A stretch of DNA of 62,797 nt from a virus, in IMG/VR virus record IMGVR_UViG_3300025410_000589, positions 1-62,797 of that record. The stretch is one strand, 5' to 3'. The position numbers were made by a program, and so were the translations under genes. Below, piece after piece: positions 40,511-49,365 of the stretch (positions within the stretch are counted from its first letter, which is position 1; every line of letters starts with the position of its first letter). The notes under the pieces are model-generated. The model was not told the DNA's origin. It saw only the letters and a list, made by a program, of their open reading frames with translations, and did no database searches.

Positions 40511-41487
40511 ATATAGCTATAGTAGGATGTGGCCTTGTAGGTAACAAGAGAGCAAAACAACTGGCTGGTTGTAAGTTAGTTGCCGTCCACGATATAAACA
40601 AACAAAAATGCATTGACTTAATTTCCGCAACAGGTTATACTGATTGTGTGATAGAAAACGACTGGAAGAATGCCGTTACCCGAAACGATGTTGATGTTGT
40701 CATCGTTGCTACAATGCATAATATGTTAGCAGAGATTACGATCGCAGCATTAGAAGCAGGTAAACATGTATTGGTTGAGAAGCCAGTCGGTAAAGATATT
40801 GAAGACATCAACAATATCATCCTAGCAGCAGATAAAGCTGGTAAGATGGTTCGTGTTGGTTTCAATCATCGCTACCATCCTGCTATGATGAAAGCAACCA
40901 AGCTGATCGAACAGGGATACATTGGTGATATCATGTATATCCGTGCTCGCTACGGGCATGGTGGTCGCGTAGGATACAACAAAGAATGGCGTGGTGACCC
41001 TAAGTTGGCTGGCGGTGGTGAGCTGGTCGAACAGGGTATTCATATCATTGACCTCGCTCAGAAGTTCTTGGGTAAATTTACTGATGTAAAGGGTTTCGCC
41101 GAGACATTCTATTGGGATCAGGTGTTGGATGATAATGCTTTCCTAACACTGCGTAACGATAAGAAACAGACAGCATTCATTCATGTAAGCTGTACCGAAT
41201 GGAAGAATACCTTCTCGTTTGAGATCTACGGCAAGAAGGGTAAGCTAGAAGTCAATGGTCTTGGCGGTAGCTACGGTATTGAGACTCTCAAGTATTATGA
41301 AGTCAGACCAGAGATGGGCCCACCACATACAACTATCTGGGAATACCCACAGGAAGATAAGTCTTGGGAACAAGAGATCATCGAATTTATGGAAGATATT
41401 AGAACTAACAGAACACCAGAAGCAGGACTACAGAGTGCTAGGAATGCTTGGGAAGTAATCAACATAATCTATGGAGCAAGTAAATAA
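40507..41487 (+). CDS. Gfo/Idh/MocA-family sugar oxidoreductase
   Basis: 326 residues with the nucleotide-binding GCGLVGNKRAKQ at the start, VEKPVGKD (the conserved EKP) and GGELVEQGIHIIDLA containing the usual His/Asp pair. The family oxidises or reduces sugars bound to nucleotides. Together with the SDR it probably alters the heptose. Four-base overlap before, one base after. Confidence 0.87.
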   Translation: MNIAIVGCGLVGNKRAKQLAGCKLVAVHDINKQKCIDLISATGYTDCVIENDWKNAVTRNDVDVVIVATMHNMLAEITIAALEAGKHVLVEKPVGKDIEDINNIILAADKAGKMVRVGFNHRYHPAMMKATKLIEQGYIGDIMYIRARYGHGGRVGYNKEWRGDPKLAGGGELVEQGIHIIDLAQKFLGKFTDVKGFAETFYWDQVLDDNAFLTLRNDKKQTAFIHVSCTEWKNTFSFEIYGKKGKLEVNGLGGSYGIETLKYYEVRPEMGPPHTTIWEYPQEDKSWEQEIIEFMEDIRTNRTPEAGLQSARNAWEVINIIYGASK

Positions 41488-42095
41488 TGGCTATCGAGAA
41501 AAGATTATTGTTAACAAGATTGGCTAACTGCCCTGTGCTTAATCTTGGTGAATACACATATGGTATGCCGCAAGGATTGGTGTTAGAATTTGGCGTTCAC
41601 GTTGGTAATACTATCAGAGCAATCTCTCATTTTACTGATCGACCAGTGTTTGGCTTCGATTCCTTTGAGGGATTGCCAGAAGATTGGTCTGGTGCTGGTG
41701 GTGTAAAGAAAGGCCATTTCGCCTGTGAGATCCCAGAAAATCTCAGACACAATGTGGTTCTTGTAAAGGGTTGGTTCGAGGATACACTGGGCCCATTCTG
41801 TAAGGCAATGAACCATAACAAAGTTGCTTTCGTTCATATTGACTGCGACATTTACTCTGGTGCTAAGACTATCTTTGGTGAGTTGACCAAGGCAGATATG
41901 TGGCAAGATGGTAGCGTTATTGTATTTGATGAGATTGCTGGCTATCCTGGATGGGAAGAAGGCGAGTTCAAAGCATTCAATGAGTTTCTTGATGCTACTG
42001 GTTGGAGATGGAAACTGTTAGGTATTCATGGCGGTAACAGAGCAGACCTAGACCAAGGTGGTGAAGTTAAGTGTGCCTTTAAGATCTTTAAGTGA
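41487..42095 (+). CDS. SAM-dependent methyltransferase, TylF/MycF-like
   Basis: 202 residues. LEFGVHVGNTI is the SAM-binding strand-loop, GFDSFEGLPEDW and HIDCDIYSGAKTIF are the segments typical of sugar O-methyltransferases such as TylF/MycF and CmcI relatives. Probably O-methylates the sugar or glycan. Shares one base with the preceding gene. Confidence 0.82.
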   Translation: MAIEKRLLLTRLANCPVLNLGEYTYGMPQGLVLEFGVHVGNTIRAISHFTDRPVFGFDSFEGLPEDWSGAGGVKKGHFACEIPENLRHNVVLVKGWFEDTLGPFCKAMNHNKVAFVHIDCDIYSGAKTIFGELTKADMWQDGSVIVFDEIAGYPGWEEGEFKAFNEFLDATGWRWKLLGIHGGNRADLDQGGEVKCAFKIFK

Positions 42096-42102
42096 GAGTA
42101 AA

Positions 42103-43131
42103 ATGGAAAATAACTTTGATCTAATAGAACAGAATGAAGCAGGTAAGAATGCAAACGGCGGAACCGAACTATTCATGCGGTTCCTCTATGGTGGTAGAAT
42201 TCCTCGTGAGTTGTTAGTCAATACTCAGATTATACCTGGACGTATCAGAGAATTAGATTCGTCAAAGATTCGCGTATTAACATTACATGATCTACCAGAA
42301 GATCCTGAATGTCAGAAACTGAAGGACGCTCATTTCCGTAAGAAATTTCATAAGATAGTATTCATCTCAAACTGGCAGTATCAACGGTTCAGAGATATTT
42401 TACGTGTTCCCTATTCAACAGAACATACTGTTATTGAAAATGGTTTAGAGCCAATAGATGTTGATATTGATAAGAAACCAGATGTTGATGATGTCGTTAA
42501 TATCTGTTACATTACTACACCTCATCGTGGCCTAGAACTATTGGTACCGATGTTTGAGATGTTAGCCAAGGAAGATAAGAAGATACACCTACACGTTCAC
42601 TCTTCCTTCAATATGTATGGCTGGCCCGATGCTGATAAGCCATACGAAAAACTATTTGATACATGTAAGAGTCACCCACAGATTACATATCACGGATATA
42701 CTGAGTTCAACCAACTTAGAGGGATGATGAAAGACTATCATATCTGTGCCTATCCTTCTATCTGGGAAGAGACTGCCTGTCGTTCTATCCTAGAAGCAAT
42801 GAGTGCTGGTATGTTGTGCGTTCATCCTAACTTTGGTGCATTGTTTGATACGACTGGCGGCATGAATTTTATGTATGATGGTTCTGCTGATAAGAGACAA
42901 CATGCTGATATGTTTGGCGAACACCTCTATTCTGCTATCATGGCTGTTAGAACTAAGTCTGATGCTGTTCGTTCTCGTCTGTTGTTTAACAAGTCATATG
43001 TTGATACACGCTATCATCCTGACCTAGCAATCAGCCGCTGGAACAGAATGCTTGGTGATCTAAACGATAAGTATGATACACCAGAAAAGAGAAAACTAGA
43101 AACACAAATGTTCTCATACAAGGTAGGATAA
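42103..43131 (+). CDS. GT4-type glycosyltransferase
   Basis: 342 residues. Pattern includes KNANGGTELFMR near the start (donor-binding Gly loop), ICYITTPHRGLELLV at about 145-160, and YPSIWEETACRSILEAMSAG (the E-x7-E motif of GT-B retaining enzymes, within these 20 residues). It would transfer the cassette's activated sugar to its target. The target (virion protein, DNA base or host envelope) is not shown by sequence. Start at 42103, after GAGAGTAAA. Confidence 0.83.
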   Translation: MENNFDLIEQNEAGKNANGGTELFMRFLYGGRIPRELLVNTQIIPGRIRELDSSKIRVLTLHDLPEDPECQKLKDAHFRKKFHKIVFISNWQYQRFRDILRVPYSTEHTVIENGLEPIDVDIDKKPDVDDVVNICYITTPHRGLELLVPMFEMLAKEDKKIHLHVHSSFNMYGWPDADKPYEKLFDTCKSHPQITYHGYTEFNQLRGMMKDYHICAYPSIWEETACRSILEAMSAGMLCVHPNFGALFDTTGGMNFMYDGSADKRQHADMFGEHLYSAIMAVRTKSDAVRSRLLFNKSYVDTRYHPDLAISRWNRMLGDLNDKYDTPEKRKLETQMFSYKVG

Positions 43132-44117
43132 TGATCTTAACAAAGACTCCATTACGTATCAGTTTCTTCAGCGGTGGCAGCGATCTGCCATCGTTTTATT
43201 CTAAGGAAGATGGTGCTGCTCTCTCTGTTACTATAAGCAAATACATCTATGTCATGGTTCATAAGACACCTCACCTCGGTGTTAAAGTGATGTACGATCA
43301 GATTGAAGAATTTCCTGATGTTGAGGCAATGCAAACAAACATTACCAGCGAGACATTGAAGTACTTCAACATTGAGAAAGAAATAACAGTAGCATCTATA
43401 TCTGATATTCTATCTAAGGGATCAGGTCTAGGATCATCATCTGCTTTTACCGTTGGTCTGATTAATGCATTATCAGCAAGTAAATGGGGTGTTGCCTCTA
43501 ATGGTTACCTAGCAGATATTGCCTGCGAGATAGAGATGAATAGATGTAACTATCCCGTAGGAAAACAAGACCAGTATGCTGCTGCTTATGGTGGGCTGAA
43601 CCTATTTCGTTTTAGAAAAAATGGTGAGGTATCAGTAGACCATACAAATGTTTCCCTTTCTACCCTAGGCAAATTAGAATCAAATCTAATGCTAGTATAT
43701 AGTGGAAAGGGCAGATCAGCAAATAGTATCTTACAGAAACAATCAGCAGCAATGAGTGATGCTGATAAGTTCAATCTAGTAAGACGTAGCAGAGACAAAG
43801 CATTTACTGGTCTTGAATACCTGCGCAATGGTGATGTTGACTCTTTTGGTGACCTATTACATGAGGCATGGCTAGATAAGAAAGGAGTAGTCAGCGAGAT
43901 AACACAAGACTACTTCGATGACGTGTATCAAAATATAAGAATAGCTGGAGCAATTGGTGGTAAACTACTTGGTGCTGGCGGTGGTGGTTTCTTTATATTC
44001 TATGTTACTCCTGATAAACAAGAGCATGTCAGACATCATATTGAAAACTATACTTCATGTAAAGTGTATGACTTCAAATTCACTGATCGTGGATCCCAAA
44101 TAGTTTCAATTTGCTAA
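43131..44117 (+). CDS. hddA: GHMP kinase, D-glycero-D-manno-heptose 7-phosphate kinase (HddA-like)
   Basis: 328 residues beginning TKTPLRISFFSGGSDLPSFY, characteristic of HddA. The ATP-binding GHMP motif is GSGLGSSSA (97-105) and the C-terminal Gly motif is GAGGGGFFIFYV. HddA phosphorylates heptose 7-phosphate to alpha-heptose 1,7-bisphosphate, the substrate for GmhB. It closes the cassette, sharing one base with the glycosyltransferase. Confidence 0.9.
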   Translation: MILTKTPLRISFFSGGSDLPSFYSKEDGAALSVTISKYIYVMVHKTPHLGVKVMYDQIEEFPDVEAMQTNITSETLKYFNIEKEITVASISDILSKGSGLGSSSAFTVGLINALSASKWGVASNGYLADIACEIEMNRCNYPVGKQDQYAAAYGGLNLFRFRKNGEVSVDHTNVSLSTLGKLESNLMLVYSGKGRSANSILQKQSAAMSDADKFNLVRRSRDKAFTGLEYLRNGDVDSFGDLLHEAWLDKKGVVSEITQDYFDDVYQNIRIAGAIGGKLLGAGGGGFFIFYVTPDKQEHVRHHIENYTSCKVYDFKFTDRGSQIVSIC

Positions 44118-44127
44118 ATAATAGTGC

Positions 44128-44156
44128 TTGACTTATTACGAGAAAAGCATTATTAT
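44128..44156 (+). promoter_or_regulatory. Sigma70-like promoter
   Basis: TTGACT (44128-44133), 17 bases, TATTAT (44151-44156), in the AATAGTGCTTGACT context shared with the small-gene array. Confidence 0.7.
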
Positions 44157-44173
44157 AATCATAGGTAAAACAT

Positions 44174-44554
44174 ATGGATAATGTAATCAAGTTTCCTAAG
44201 AACAACATTAATCCTTCGTTCGTTCCCAACGATCTGAACGAGATTGATGAAAGAATGCAAATGATAAAGTTCCAACATATCATTGAGACTCTTGAGACTA
44301 TTCTACCTACACTATTCCAGCAGATTGAACTTGCTGGTTTCAATATAAACGACGAAGAAGATATATCTATTAAAGATGGTGCGTTTGTGATAGAAGCAAT
44401 TAGATCATTCCTATGTAAGACGCATGGTATAGACCATCCGTTTCAGACAATAGCAGAGGAAGTATTTGAGCGAACAAGCGATACTACCTTTAGAATTATT
44501 GATAAGCTGAATGTTACACTTAAAGAAGACATGATGGAGAAAGGAACCAGCTAA
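44174..44554 (+). CDS. Conserved phage protein
   Basis: 126 residues, helical, starting MDNVIKFPKNN. A hydrophobic helix patch (IIETLETILPTLFQQI) and SFLCKTHGIDHPFQTIAEEVF are visible. Similar hypotheticals occur beside rnh in T4-like phages. No function recognised. Confidence 0.65.
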   Translation: MDNVIKFPKNNINPSFVPNDLNEIDERMQMIKFQHIIETLETILPTLFQQIELAGFNINDEEDISIKDGAFVIEAIRSFLCKTHGIDHPFQTIAEEVFERTSDTTFRIIDKLNVTLKEDMMEKGTS

Positions 44555-44571
44555 TAACTGGTTGTTATAAT

Positions 44572-45420
44572 ATGATTATTGTTGACCTCAATCAAGTAAT
44601 GCTGTCTAATCTACTAATGCAATTGGGTAATCATACAAACGCTCAACTAGAAGAGAACATGGTACGCCATATGGTTCTCAATTCATTACGTTCTTATAGG
44701 CAGAAGTTCGGTAGTGAATATGGTGAGTTGGTGATTGCTTGTGATAACACCAACTACTGGCGTAAACAGGTTTTCCCATATTATAAGGCGAACCGTAAAA
44801 AGAATCAAGAGAAATCTGAGCTTAACTGGCAATCAATCTTTGAGTGCATGAATAAGATTCGTGCTGAGCTCAAGGAGTATTTCCCATACAAAGTAATTGA
44901 TATTGAATCAGCTGAGGCGGATGATATCATTGCCACACTCGTGAAAGAGTTTAGCGAGTTTCCAGCCCAAGATATCCTAATCTTATCTGGTGATAAAGAC
45001 TTCATTCAATTACATGTGAATGATAACGTAAAGCAGTATGATCCAGTACGTAAAAAGTATATCAAACATGCTGATCCTGTACGTTACCTCAAAGAGCATG
45101 TATTAAAGGGAGACTCGGGCGATGGCGTACCTAATGTGCTTTCTAATGACAATTGTTTTGTTGTTGGTGAGCGTCAGAAGCCATTGACTCAAAAGAAGAT
45201 TGATGCTTTGTTAGATACAGATATTGATGAAAAGCATCCTAACTATCGCAATTACATGCGAAACAAACAACTGATTGACCTAAGTATGGTTCCTATTGAT
45301 ATTTCTATGAAAGTGATGGAATCATATGATAGTCAGTCATCAAAAGGTCGTGAGAAATTACTTAATTATTTTATCGTGAACAAACTGAAACATTTAACAG
45401 AACATATTTCGGAGTTTTAA
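44572..45420 (+). CDS. rnh: RNase H (T4 rnh, FEN-1/5'-3' exonuclease family)
   Basis: 282 residues; removes RNA primers from lagging-strand fragments. Acidic active-site segments are spread as in T4 RNase H: VDLNQVML (N-terminal Asp), ACDNTNYWRKQVFPYYKANR, IESAEADDIIATL, ILSGDKDFIQL and LKGDSGDGVPN. Length near T4 RNase H (305). Start lies 17 bases after the previous stop without a strong ribosome-binding site. Confidence 0.94.
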   Translation: MIIVDLNQVMLSNLLMQLGNHTNAQLEENMVRHMVLNSLRSYRQKFGSEYGELVIACDNTNYWRKQVFPYYKANRKKNQEKSELNWQSIFECMNKIRAELKEYFPYKVIDIESAEADDIIATLVKEFSEFPAQDILILSGDKDFIQLHVNDNVKQYDPVRKKYIKHADPVRYLKEHVLKGDSGDGVPNVLSNDNCFVVGERQKPLTQKKIDALLDTDIDEKHPNYRNYMRNKQLIDLSMVPIDISMKVMESYDSQSSKGREKLLNYFIVNKLKHLTEHISEF

Positions 45421-45424
45421 TAAT

Positions 45425-45919
45425 ATGGCAACTAGAGTAGGCGTGGCCGAGTTCTTAGAGAAGGTAAGTAAACTAGGAACAGAACAAGAAATGATAGATG
45501 CGCTCAAATTTAATGATAGCGTAATCTTGCGAATGGTGCTTCAGGGAGCATATGATCCCGCAGTAAAATGGTTGTTACCTGAAGGTAGACCACCATACAA
45601 AGTAAATGATCTAGTAGATCAAGAGAATGTATTCATTCGCGAACACCGTAAGCTGACCTATTTTGTTGAGGGATTCTATCCTAATCTACCTCAGACCAAG
45701 CGCGAACAGATGTTTATTGAATTGTTAGAGACGATAGCACCAGCCGATGCTGAAATGTTATGCGCGATCAAAGATAAACAGTTTCCTTGGCCTAGAATCA
45801 CAGAAGAAGTTGTAAGAACAGCATTCCCTGATATGATACCTACACCAATGGAACCAAAGTTGGTTTTGCCTACACCAAAAAAGAAGTTATCCGACAAAGT
45901 AAAGGAGATCACTGGTTAA
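45425..45919 (+). CDS. Conserved T4-like phage protein (DUF6433-like)
   Basis: 164 residues with ALKFNDSVILRMVLQGAYDP, WLLPEGRPPYK, REQMFIELLETIAPADAEML and FPWPRITEEVVRTAFPDMIP. I recognise this as a conserved family of marine T4-like phages, catalogued as DUF6433. Position between RNase H and PhoH suggests DNA metabolism. Confidence 0.75.
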   Translation: MATRVGVAEFLEKVSKLGTEQEMIDALKFNDSVILRMVLQGAYDPAVKWLLPEGRPPYKVNDLVDQENVFIREHRKLTYFVEGFYPNLPQTKREQMFIELLETIAPADAEMLCAIKDKQFPWPRITEEVVRTAFPDMIPTPMEPKLVLPTPKKKLSDKVKEITG

Positions 45920-45920
45920 C

Positions 45921-46124
45921 ATGTCTAAGTCTAAGAACACAAGGTATAACAATCATAATGATGATCGTGATTATATTGATGGTGATGATGTTAGAAGGGA
46001 ACGTAATAATAAACGAGATAAGCGACTGTCTCGCGCTATTAAGACCAAGAACATAGATCAATTGCTTGAGTTGGAAGAATACAACGAGGAACAATATAGT
46101 TATGCCAACATATACGTTCGTTAA
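45921..46124 (+). CDS. Small Asp/Arg/Asn-rich protein
   Basis: 67 residues, highly charged (DDRDYIDGDDVRRERNNKRD) and probably disordered in its first half, with a short helix in its second half. Starts one base after the previous stop. No family recognised. Confidence 0.6.
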   Translation: MSKSKNTRYNNHNDDRDYIDGDDVRRERNNKRDKRLSRAIKTKNIDQLLELEEYNEEQYSYANIYVR

Positions 46125-46338
46125 CAATGATACTGGTGATTACTTTGAAGAATTCATGTCAATGAGTGAGTTAGATAATTATCTAAAAGCAAACCCAAAT
46201 GTAACACAAACGATTGGTGCAGTGAACCTAATATCTGGTGTGCCTAAGAAACCAGATGATAGCTTTAGAGACATTCTAAGAAACATCAAAAAGGGTAACT
46301 CTAAAGGATTTACAAGGAGCACGATCAATACTTTCTAG
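46102..46338 (+). CDS. Conserved small phage protein (MPTYTF family)
   Basis: 78 residues starting MPTYTFVNNDTGDYFEEF, with LISGVPKKPDDSFRDILRNI and a Ser/Asn end. The N-terminal pattern recalls FmdB-type regulators without their cysteines. It is a frequent conserved hypothetical near phoH in T4-like phages. The start at 46102 lies 23 bases inside the previous gene. Confidence 0.7.
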   Translation: MPTYTFVNNDTGDYFEEFMSMSELDNYLKANPNVTQTIGAVNLISGVPKKPDDSFRDILRNIKKGNSKGFTRSTINTF

Positions 46339-46347
46339 GAATATTAA

Positions 46348-47094
46348 ATGGTTCAACCCCCAAGAATATCAAGAAAAGAAAAAAGAAAACAACAACAAGA
46401 GGGTAATAATAAGAACGATAACAGTGTAAAACTGAACTTCAAACTAAGAAACATTGAACCGTTAACGGAGAATCAAAAGAGAACGTTTGAAGCATACTAT
46501 GAAGGCAAGAACCTAATGTTACATGGTATTGCCGGAACGGGTAAGTCCTTTATCGCTAACTATCTAGCAACCAAAGAGATACTAGAAGAGAATAGCAGAT
46601 ATAAGAAACTAGTAATCGTTAGATCAGTGGTACCAACTAGAGATATGGGCTTTCTACCAGGAAGCAATAGAGAGAAGACCAAGGTATATGAAGCACCATA
46701 TCAGGCAATCTTTACTGAGTTGTTTAATAGGGGTGACGCTTATGAATACCTCAAGCAACGAAACATTGTTGAATTCATTAGCACATCGTTCATTCGCGGT
46801 ATAACATTGAATGATTGTATTGTTGTCGTTGATGAGATAGCAAATCTTACATTACATGAGCTTGATTCTGTTATCACTCGTGTTGGTCGTAATTGTAAGA
46901 TACTATTCTGTGGTGATTTTAGACAATCAGACTTCACCAAAGAACATGAAAAGAATGGGCTGGTTGACTTTATGAAAATAATAGATAGAATGAAGTCGTT
47001 CGAATTTATAGATTTCGACGAGAACGACATAGTTAGATCAGCAATGGTGAAGGAATATATAATTGCAAAAGATAGACTCAAAATCGTCGCATAA
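46348..47094 (+). CDS. phoH: PhoH-like ATPase
   Basis: 248 residues. Walker A GIAGTGKSF at about 60-68 and Walker B IVVVDEIAN at about 162-170 identify the PhoH P-loop family, related to helicase cores. Bacterial phoH is phosphate-starvation-induced and the gene is widespread in phages; its biochemical role is debated (RNA processing or unwinding). The basic N-terminus (RKEKRKQQQ) may bind nucleic acid. Confidence 0.92.
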   Translation: MVQPPRISRKEKRKQQQEGNNKNDNSVKLNFKLRNIEPLTENQKRTFEAYYEGKNLMLHGIAGTGKSFIANYLATKEILEENSRYKKLVIVRSVVPTRDMGFLPGSNREKTKVYEAPYQAIFTELFNRGDAYEYLKQRNIVEFISTSFIRGITLNDCIVVVDEIANLTLHELDSVITRVGRNCKILFCGDFRQSDFTKEHEKNGLVDFMKIIDRMKSFEFIDFDENDIVRSAMVKEYIIAKDRLKIVA

Positions 47095-47734
47095 CTTTGA
47101 CCTACAACTATTACCAAAGTCAAAGATAGTACGAGAAGTAATAAACGGAAAGCGCCATTATGTAACACCTGATGGCGTTTTCCCATCTGTAACGACTGTA
47201 CTTGGTAGAGTACAAGATAAGACAGCATTGAACGAGTGGCGTGCTAGAGTAGGCGAAGCAGAAGCCAATAAGATAAGCACTCAAGCAGCAAACAGAGGTA
47301 CAGCAGTACATGATATGCTTGAGAAATACGTCAAGAGAGAAGACTATCAAGTAGGCCAGATGCCCGCCAACAAATTGATGTTTGACTCTATTAGATCTGT
47401 ACTAGACAAGAACCTAACCAAAGTATACGGTATAGAGTATCCACTCTGGTCTAAGCGATTGTATACTGCTGGAACTACTGATATGATTGGTGAATACAAT
47501 GGAGTAACAAGTATTGTTGACTTCAAGACCAGTCGTAGACTCAAGGAAGAGAGTTGGATCGAGTCATATTTCCTACAATCAACAGTATATGCTATGATGA
47601 CCGAAGCAAGGACTGACCTAATAGTTCCTCAGATCGTAATCATTATTGGTGTTGATGATGAACCAGAGCCACAAATATTTGTGAAGTCTTCCTATGACTT
47701 CCGTGATAAGGTTCAAACCATTTTCAAAAAATAA
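47063..47734 (+). CDS. PD-(D/E)XK nuclease (RecB/Cas4-like exonuclease)
   Basis: 223 residues with RGTAVHDMLE (the His/Glu helix), AGTTDMIG (Asp), IVDFKTS (the DxK) and YFLQSTVYAMM (the Gln-x3-Tyr motif), as in RecB-family nucleases. Probably processes DNA ends in recombination. The likely start is a TTG at 47063, 32 bases inside phoH; AAGGAATATATAA precedes it. Confidence 0.82.
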   Translation: MQKIDSKSSHNFDLQLLPKSKIVREVINGKRHYVTPDGVFPSVTTVLGRVQDKTALNEWRARVGEAEANKISTQAANRGTAVHDMLEKYVKREDYQVGQMPANKLMFDSIRSVLDKNLTKVYGIEYPLWSKRLYTAGTTDMIGEYNGVTSIVDFKTSRRLKEESWIESYFLQSTVYAMMTEARTDLIVPQIVIIIGVDDEPEPQIFVKSSYDFRDKVQTIFKK

Positions 47735-47757
47735 TTTAATTTTTTCAAAAAAAGTGG

Positions 47758-47787
47758 TTGACTTTTTTTAGCACATTCACGTATGAT
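47758..47787 (+). promoter_or_regulatory. Sigma70-like promoter
   Basis: TTGACT (47758-47763), 18 bases, TATGAT (47782-47787). ATG at 47794 lies exactly at the expected start of transcription and is in frame with the gene start at 47815. Confidence 0.75.
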
Positions 47788-47814
47788 GATAATATGATGA
47801 ATGAGGGAAAGCAA

Positions 47815-48009
47815 ATGACAAACCAAGAGATCGCTAAGTCAATCCGCCATAATCTGTTCGCTGAACGTGACAATCTGAAGGAGGCGTTTGATTATGCCTT
47901 TAAGACATTCCGTACGCTTGGCGCCAATGAACTGGCGGCGACCACGGCATTGTTCGTGGTGCTGAATACGCTCGCAAATGAATTAGAGAAAAGTGAAAAA
48001 ACTGTTTGA
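47815..48009 (+). CDS. Hypothetical helical protein, first of the small-gene array
   Basis: 64 residues starting at 47815 after AGGGAAAGCAA. Largely one or two helices (QEIAKSIRHNLFAERDNL, AATTALFVVLNTLANELEK). An in-frame ATGATG at 47794 could extend the N-terminus by seven residues. No family recognised. Confidence 0.65.
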   Translation: MTNQEIAKSIRHNLFAERDNLKEAFDYAFKTFRTLGANELAATTALFVVLNTLANELEKSEKTV

Positions 48010-48034
48010 CTTTTTTTCAAAATGAACGTATGAT
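48006..48034 (+). promoter_or_regulatory. Sigma70-like promoter
   Basis: TTGACT (48006-48011) overlapping the previous stop codon, 17 bases, TATGAT (48029-48034). ATG at the expected start base (48041), in frame with 48068. Confidence 0.75.
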
Positions 48035-48067
48035 GATAATATGATGATGAAGCAAAGGAAGAGCGAT

Positions 48068-48358
48068 ATGAGCGGCATTGAAATCCTGATCGGCGACCAC
48101 CAAGGTATCTATATCCCCCAACAGTTTGCCATGTATCACGAGGATATGGATAATGTATCCGCCGAAGATATGGAAATCCTTAAGACTGGCCCAGACCACG
48201 AACACTACTGGGAAGCATGGGATTCCGTGCTTCAGAATGCCACGGCAACCCATAACGGTAATGTGTGGCGTCTGTACCAAGACGGTGATCTGTTTGCCGT
48301 ATGCTATGAGCTGATGACCGATCAGGAGTATAAAGATTTTTTCGGCGAGGAGCGATAA
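48068..48358 (+). CDS. Hypothetical acidic protein
   Basis: 96 residues, start at 48068 after AAGGAAGAGCGAT; acidic and mixed alpha/beta (GDHQGIYIPQQFAMYHED, NVWRLYQDGDLFAVCYE). Resembles many phage proteins with the pattern YIPQ-F plus WRLYQDGD-LF. Function unknown. Confidence 0.65.
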   Translation: MSGIEILIGDHQGIYIPQQFAMYHEDMDNVSAEDMEILKTGPDHEHYWEAWDSVLQNATATHNGNVWRLYQDGDLFAVCYELMTDQEYKDFFGEER

Positions 48359-48376
48359 TTTTTTCAAAAAAACTAT

Positions 48377-48405
48377 TTGCTTTTTATCAGGAAATGACCT
48401 ATACT
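48377..48405 (+). promoter_or_regulatory. Sigma70-like promoter
   Basis: TTGCTT (48377-48382), 17 bases, TATACT (48400-48405). ATG at the expected start base (48412), in frame with 48433. Confidence 0.75.
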
Positions 48406-48432
48406 GATAATATGATGATGGAGGGAAATGAT

Positions 48433-48636
48433 ATGTATACTTTTGTGATCGGCGTATATGAAGCTGGCGTATTCCGTGATGACCGAACCAACCGATTGTT
48501 AAAATATGAGACAGTCCGTGCTCGTACCCCAAAAGACGCTCTGAACCTAGTCAAAGATATGTATACAATCAGTATTACCCCAGTAGGTAATATATCCTAT
48601 TCAATCCTTCGCTCTGATTATAAGGAAATAGCATAA
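48433..48636 (+). CDS. Hypothetical small protein
   Basis: 67 residues starting at 48433 after GAGGGAAATGAT. Mixed beta/alpha (YTFVIGVYEAGVF, then RTPKDALNLVKDMY). Shares one base with the next gene. Not recognised. Confidence 0.6.
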   Translation: MYTFVIGVYEAGVFRDDRTNRLLKYETVRARTPKDALNLVKDMYTISITPVGNISYSILRSDYKEIA

Positions 48637-49025
48637 TGGCTACTCGTTCTTTCATTGCTATCTATGACCCCCAAGACCCATCAATCATCAATGGTATCTA
48701 TTGCCATTATGATGGCTATGTTAGTGGCGTCGGTGCTATGTTACTTAAACATTACAATAATCAGTTTCTGGCAGATATGTTAGTTTACAATGGTGATATT
48801 AAGATTCTGGCTGCTAAGATATCTGATTGTGATATGTCCTATACCGTAAAGAACCCTTTCTGTCAGTATGTATCAGAAAAAGAACTATTAGAAGAAGCAG
48901 AAGACCAAGGTATTGAATATGTATACCTGTATACTAATAGTGAATGGAAAGTGTATAGAGTATTAGACCGAAACAAATGGGAATCAGTCTCTGATATACT
49001 CCAGGAAACCAAACAATATGCCTAA
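48636..49025 (+). CDS. Conserved phage protein (MATR...CHYDGY family)
   Basis: 129 residues with ATRSFIAIYDPQDPS and NGIYCHYDGYVSGVGAMLLKHY, a pattern found in many phage and plasmid accessory regions. Compact alpha/beta fold likely; no catalytic residues identified. Confidence 0.75.
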   Translation: MATRSFIAIYDPQDPSIINGIYCHYDGYVSGVGAMLLKHYNNQFLADMLVYNGDIKILAAKISDCDMSYTVKNPFCQYVSEKELLEEAEDQGIEYVYLYTNSEWKVYRVLDRNKWESVSDILQETKQYA

Positions 49026-49365
49026 TATACTATCATTCATCAATACACCAGAACAAGAACGTAAGAATAGAATCAAACTATCACTTGCTGCATATGCATA
49101 TGAGTTCGATAATAACTCTATAATGAGTGATGGTGACTTTGATGAACTGTCTAAATGCATTGATGTTACTATGCCTACTACTGAAACATACCATACTAAG
49201 GAGCAACTACTAAGATATACTGCTCTTGATGCCTTCTTTATTAAGGAATTCCAAGCAGATACTGGTCAATGGATACATAAACACCCAGAACTACCAGTAC
49301 TTGCTGCTCTCTATACTAAGCTGTATAAGTCAAATACTCGTAAACGTAGGAAGAAAACAAAATGA
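49018..49365 (+). CDS. Conserved phage protein of unknown function
   Basis: 115 residues with RIKLSLAAYAYEFDNNSIMSDGDFDEL and TGQWIHKHPELPVL segments (longest contiguous match cited in parts). Familiar from T4-like phages. The basic tail KSNTRKRRKKTK suggests nucleic acid contact. Overlaps the preceding gene by eight bases. Confidence 0.7.
   Translation: MPNILSFINTPEQERKNRIKLSLAAYAYEFDNNSIMSDGDFDELSKCIDVTMPTTETYHTKEQLLRYTALDAFFIKEFQADTGQWIHKHPELPVLAALYTKLYKSNTRKRRKKTK

Noticed and set aside
36544-44117. A DNA hypermodification pathway based on hydroxymethyl-pyrimidines
   Set aside because: No dCMP/dUMP hydroxymethylase or base glucosyltransferase was seen in the window; only the sugar-activation part is supported, so the target stays open.
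48017-48532. A 171-codon minus-strand frame through the small-gene array
   Set aside because: It runs through two promoters and parts of two plus-strand genes, which is better explained by chance.
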